A DNA stretch of 64,000 nucleotides from Leifsonia xyli (GTDB lineage Bacteria; Actinomycetota; Actinomycetes; Actinomycetales; Microbacteriaceae): the NCBI GenBank assembly GCA_001647635.1, contig CP014761.1:1674001-1738000 (forward strand), given 5' to 3'. Made by a program: the position numbers and the translations under genes. How positions within the stretch are numbered: position 1 is the stretch's first letter; every line of letters starts with the position of its first letter. Positions 63,422 through 64,000 of this stretch are shown in pieces. The notes under the pieces are model-generated. The model worked only from the letters and a program-made list of their open reading frames with translations. It was not told the origin of the DNA and made no database searches.

Positions 63422-64000
63422 CTAATCGGCCTTCGCAGCGCCCTGCTCCTCGGGCTCCGACGCACGCGGCTGTTCGCGCCCGATCGAGCGCAGGCTGCGG
63501 TCGAGCACCGTGATGAGGAGGAAGACGATCGAGATGCCGATGACCACCCACCCGAGCACGTGCAGTCCCCCGGTGGTCGCTCGCTCTCCGTACACGTTGC
63601 CGTAGACGACGGAGGCGACGATCGCGCCCAGGTAGAAGAACGTCCGCAGCAGACCGGCGGAGGAGGCGATCCGCTCGGGCTCCGCCTGGTGGTAAAGCGT
63701 GTTCTGGATGGCCAGGTTGTTGAGCCCCTGCGGGATGCCGAGCACCAGCATCGTGACGACGAGGTACCAGATGGGCGTCGCCCCGGTCATGAACAGCACC
63801 AGAATGCCCGCCGCGAGCTGGGCGATGGAGCCGATGAGCAGCTTGCCGAGCACCTCCGGTCGCCGTCCGAATGCGAGGGCGACGGCGATCCCGGCGGCGA
63901 AGACGGGCAGCAGCACGAGGCCCGCGGCGGTCGGGTCGAGCGCGCGCCCGTTCTCGAGCCACTGGGTGAAGCCGTAGACGAACGTGTACGAGATGGTCGC
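63422..64000 (-). CDS. MFS transporter, C-terminal part (5' end outside the window)
   Basis: 192 residues remain; the frame is open to the right edge, entering as ATISYTFVYGFTQWLENG. About five helices are seen, including GLVLLPVFAAGIAVALAFGR, TMLVLGIPQGLNNLAIQNTL and a last helix VLGWVVIGISIVFLLITVLD, then a charged tail of 25 residues. The GLNNLAIQNTLYHQA loop resembles DHA2-type exporters. It lies 37 bases upstream of the dehydrogenase gene on the same strand. The substrate is unknown. Confidence 0.8.
   Translation of the reverse strand, partial: ATISYTFVYGFTQWLENGRALDPTAAGLVLLPVFAAGIAVALAFGRRPEVLGKLLIGSIAQLAAGILVLFMTGATPIWYLVVTMLVLGIPQGLNNLAIQNTLYHQAEPERIASSAGLLRTFFYLGAIVASVVYGNVYGERATTGGLHVLGWVVIGISIVFLLITVLDRSLRSIGREQPRASEPEEQGAAKAD

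Overview
The window is high-GC, densely packed bacterial DNA. Gene content (ROK regulator plus ABC sugar import, GPP34 protein, polyprenyl-phosphate sugar transferase with a fused tyrosine autokinase, frequent GTG starts and long convergent stem-loops) points to an actinobacterium, most likely the Microbacteriaceae (Leifsonia-like). That placement is inference from content and style, not from a search. I saw no tRNA, rRNA, CRISPR array or insertion sequence.

Layout. 1-5.2 kb: end of a flavoprotein gene, two PLP enzymes of sulfur amino-acid metabolism (MetY-like and MalY/PatB-like), a META-like lipoprotein and a small unknown gene. 5.3-11.9 kb: a sugar (probably amino-sugar) uptake and catabolism locus made of a ROK regulator, a BadF/BadG-type sugar kinase, a solute-binding lipoprotein, two permeases and a SIS-domain isomerase. 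A 16-bp sequence is repeated in front of the regulator and in front of the kinase operon. 11.9-18.7 kb: an ABC exporter pair, a 52-residue membrane protein, an aldo/keto reductase, a membrane-protein pair separated by one in-frame TGA, a GT39-like membrane glycosyltransferase and an SRAP protein.

18.7-45.0 kb is one large exopolysaccharide locus, with transcription units on both strands. It contains the initiating sugar-phosphate transferase, six glycosyltransferases, a Wzy-like polymerase, a Wzz/Wzc-like autokinase, a Wzx-like flippase, a Wzb-like phosphatase, a CDP-alcohol phosphotransferase with a TagD-like cytidylyltransferase at the far end, a PaaK/CapK-like adenylate-forming enzyme, a Gfo/Idh/MocA oxidoreductase with an unassigned TIM-barrel-like partner, and two big secreted proteins (beta-propeller/LamG/PKD and right-handed beta-helix) that share a roughly 200-residue module. 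Related C-rich/G-rich upstream sequences recur before several of its transcription units, and the first operon has a long leader with a 15-bp-stem hairpin.

45-64 kb is mixed housekeeping: proline iminopeptidase, GPP34 protein, zinc metallopeptidase, malate dehydrogenase, acyl-CoA oxidase, hexapeptide-repeat protein, RecQ, RibD-C reductase, EamA transporter, a MarR/MFS efflux pair, TetR, a MacB-like ABC pair, a frameshifted vWA surface protein with a sortase-like tail, a yeast Mtd1-like methylene-THF dehydrogenase, and the C-terminal part of an MFS transporter.

An important caution: five genes are broken by six apparent single-base losses, every one in a run of G or C. That pattern looks more like homopolymer under-calling than true gene decay, so these genes are annotated as whole genes with frameshifts.
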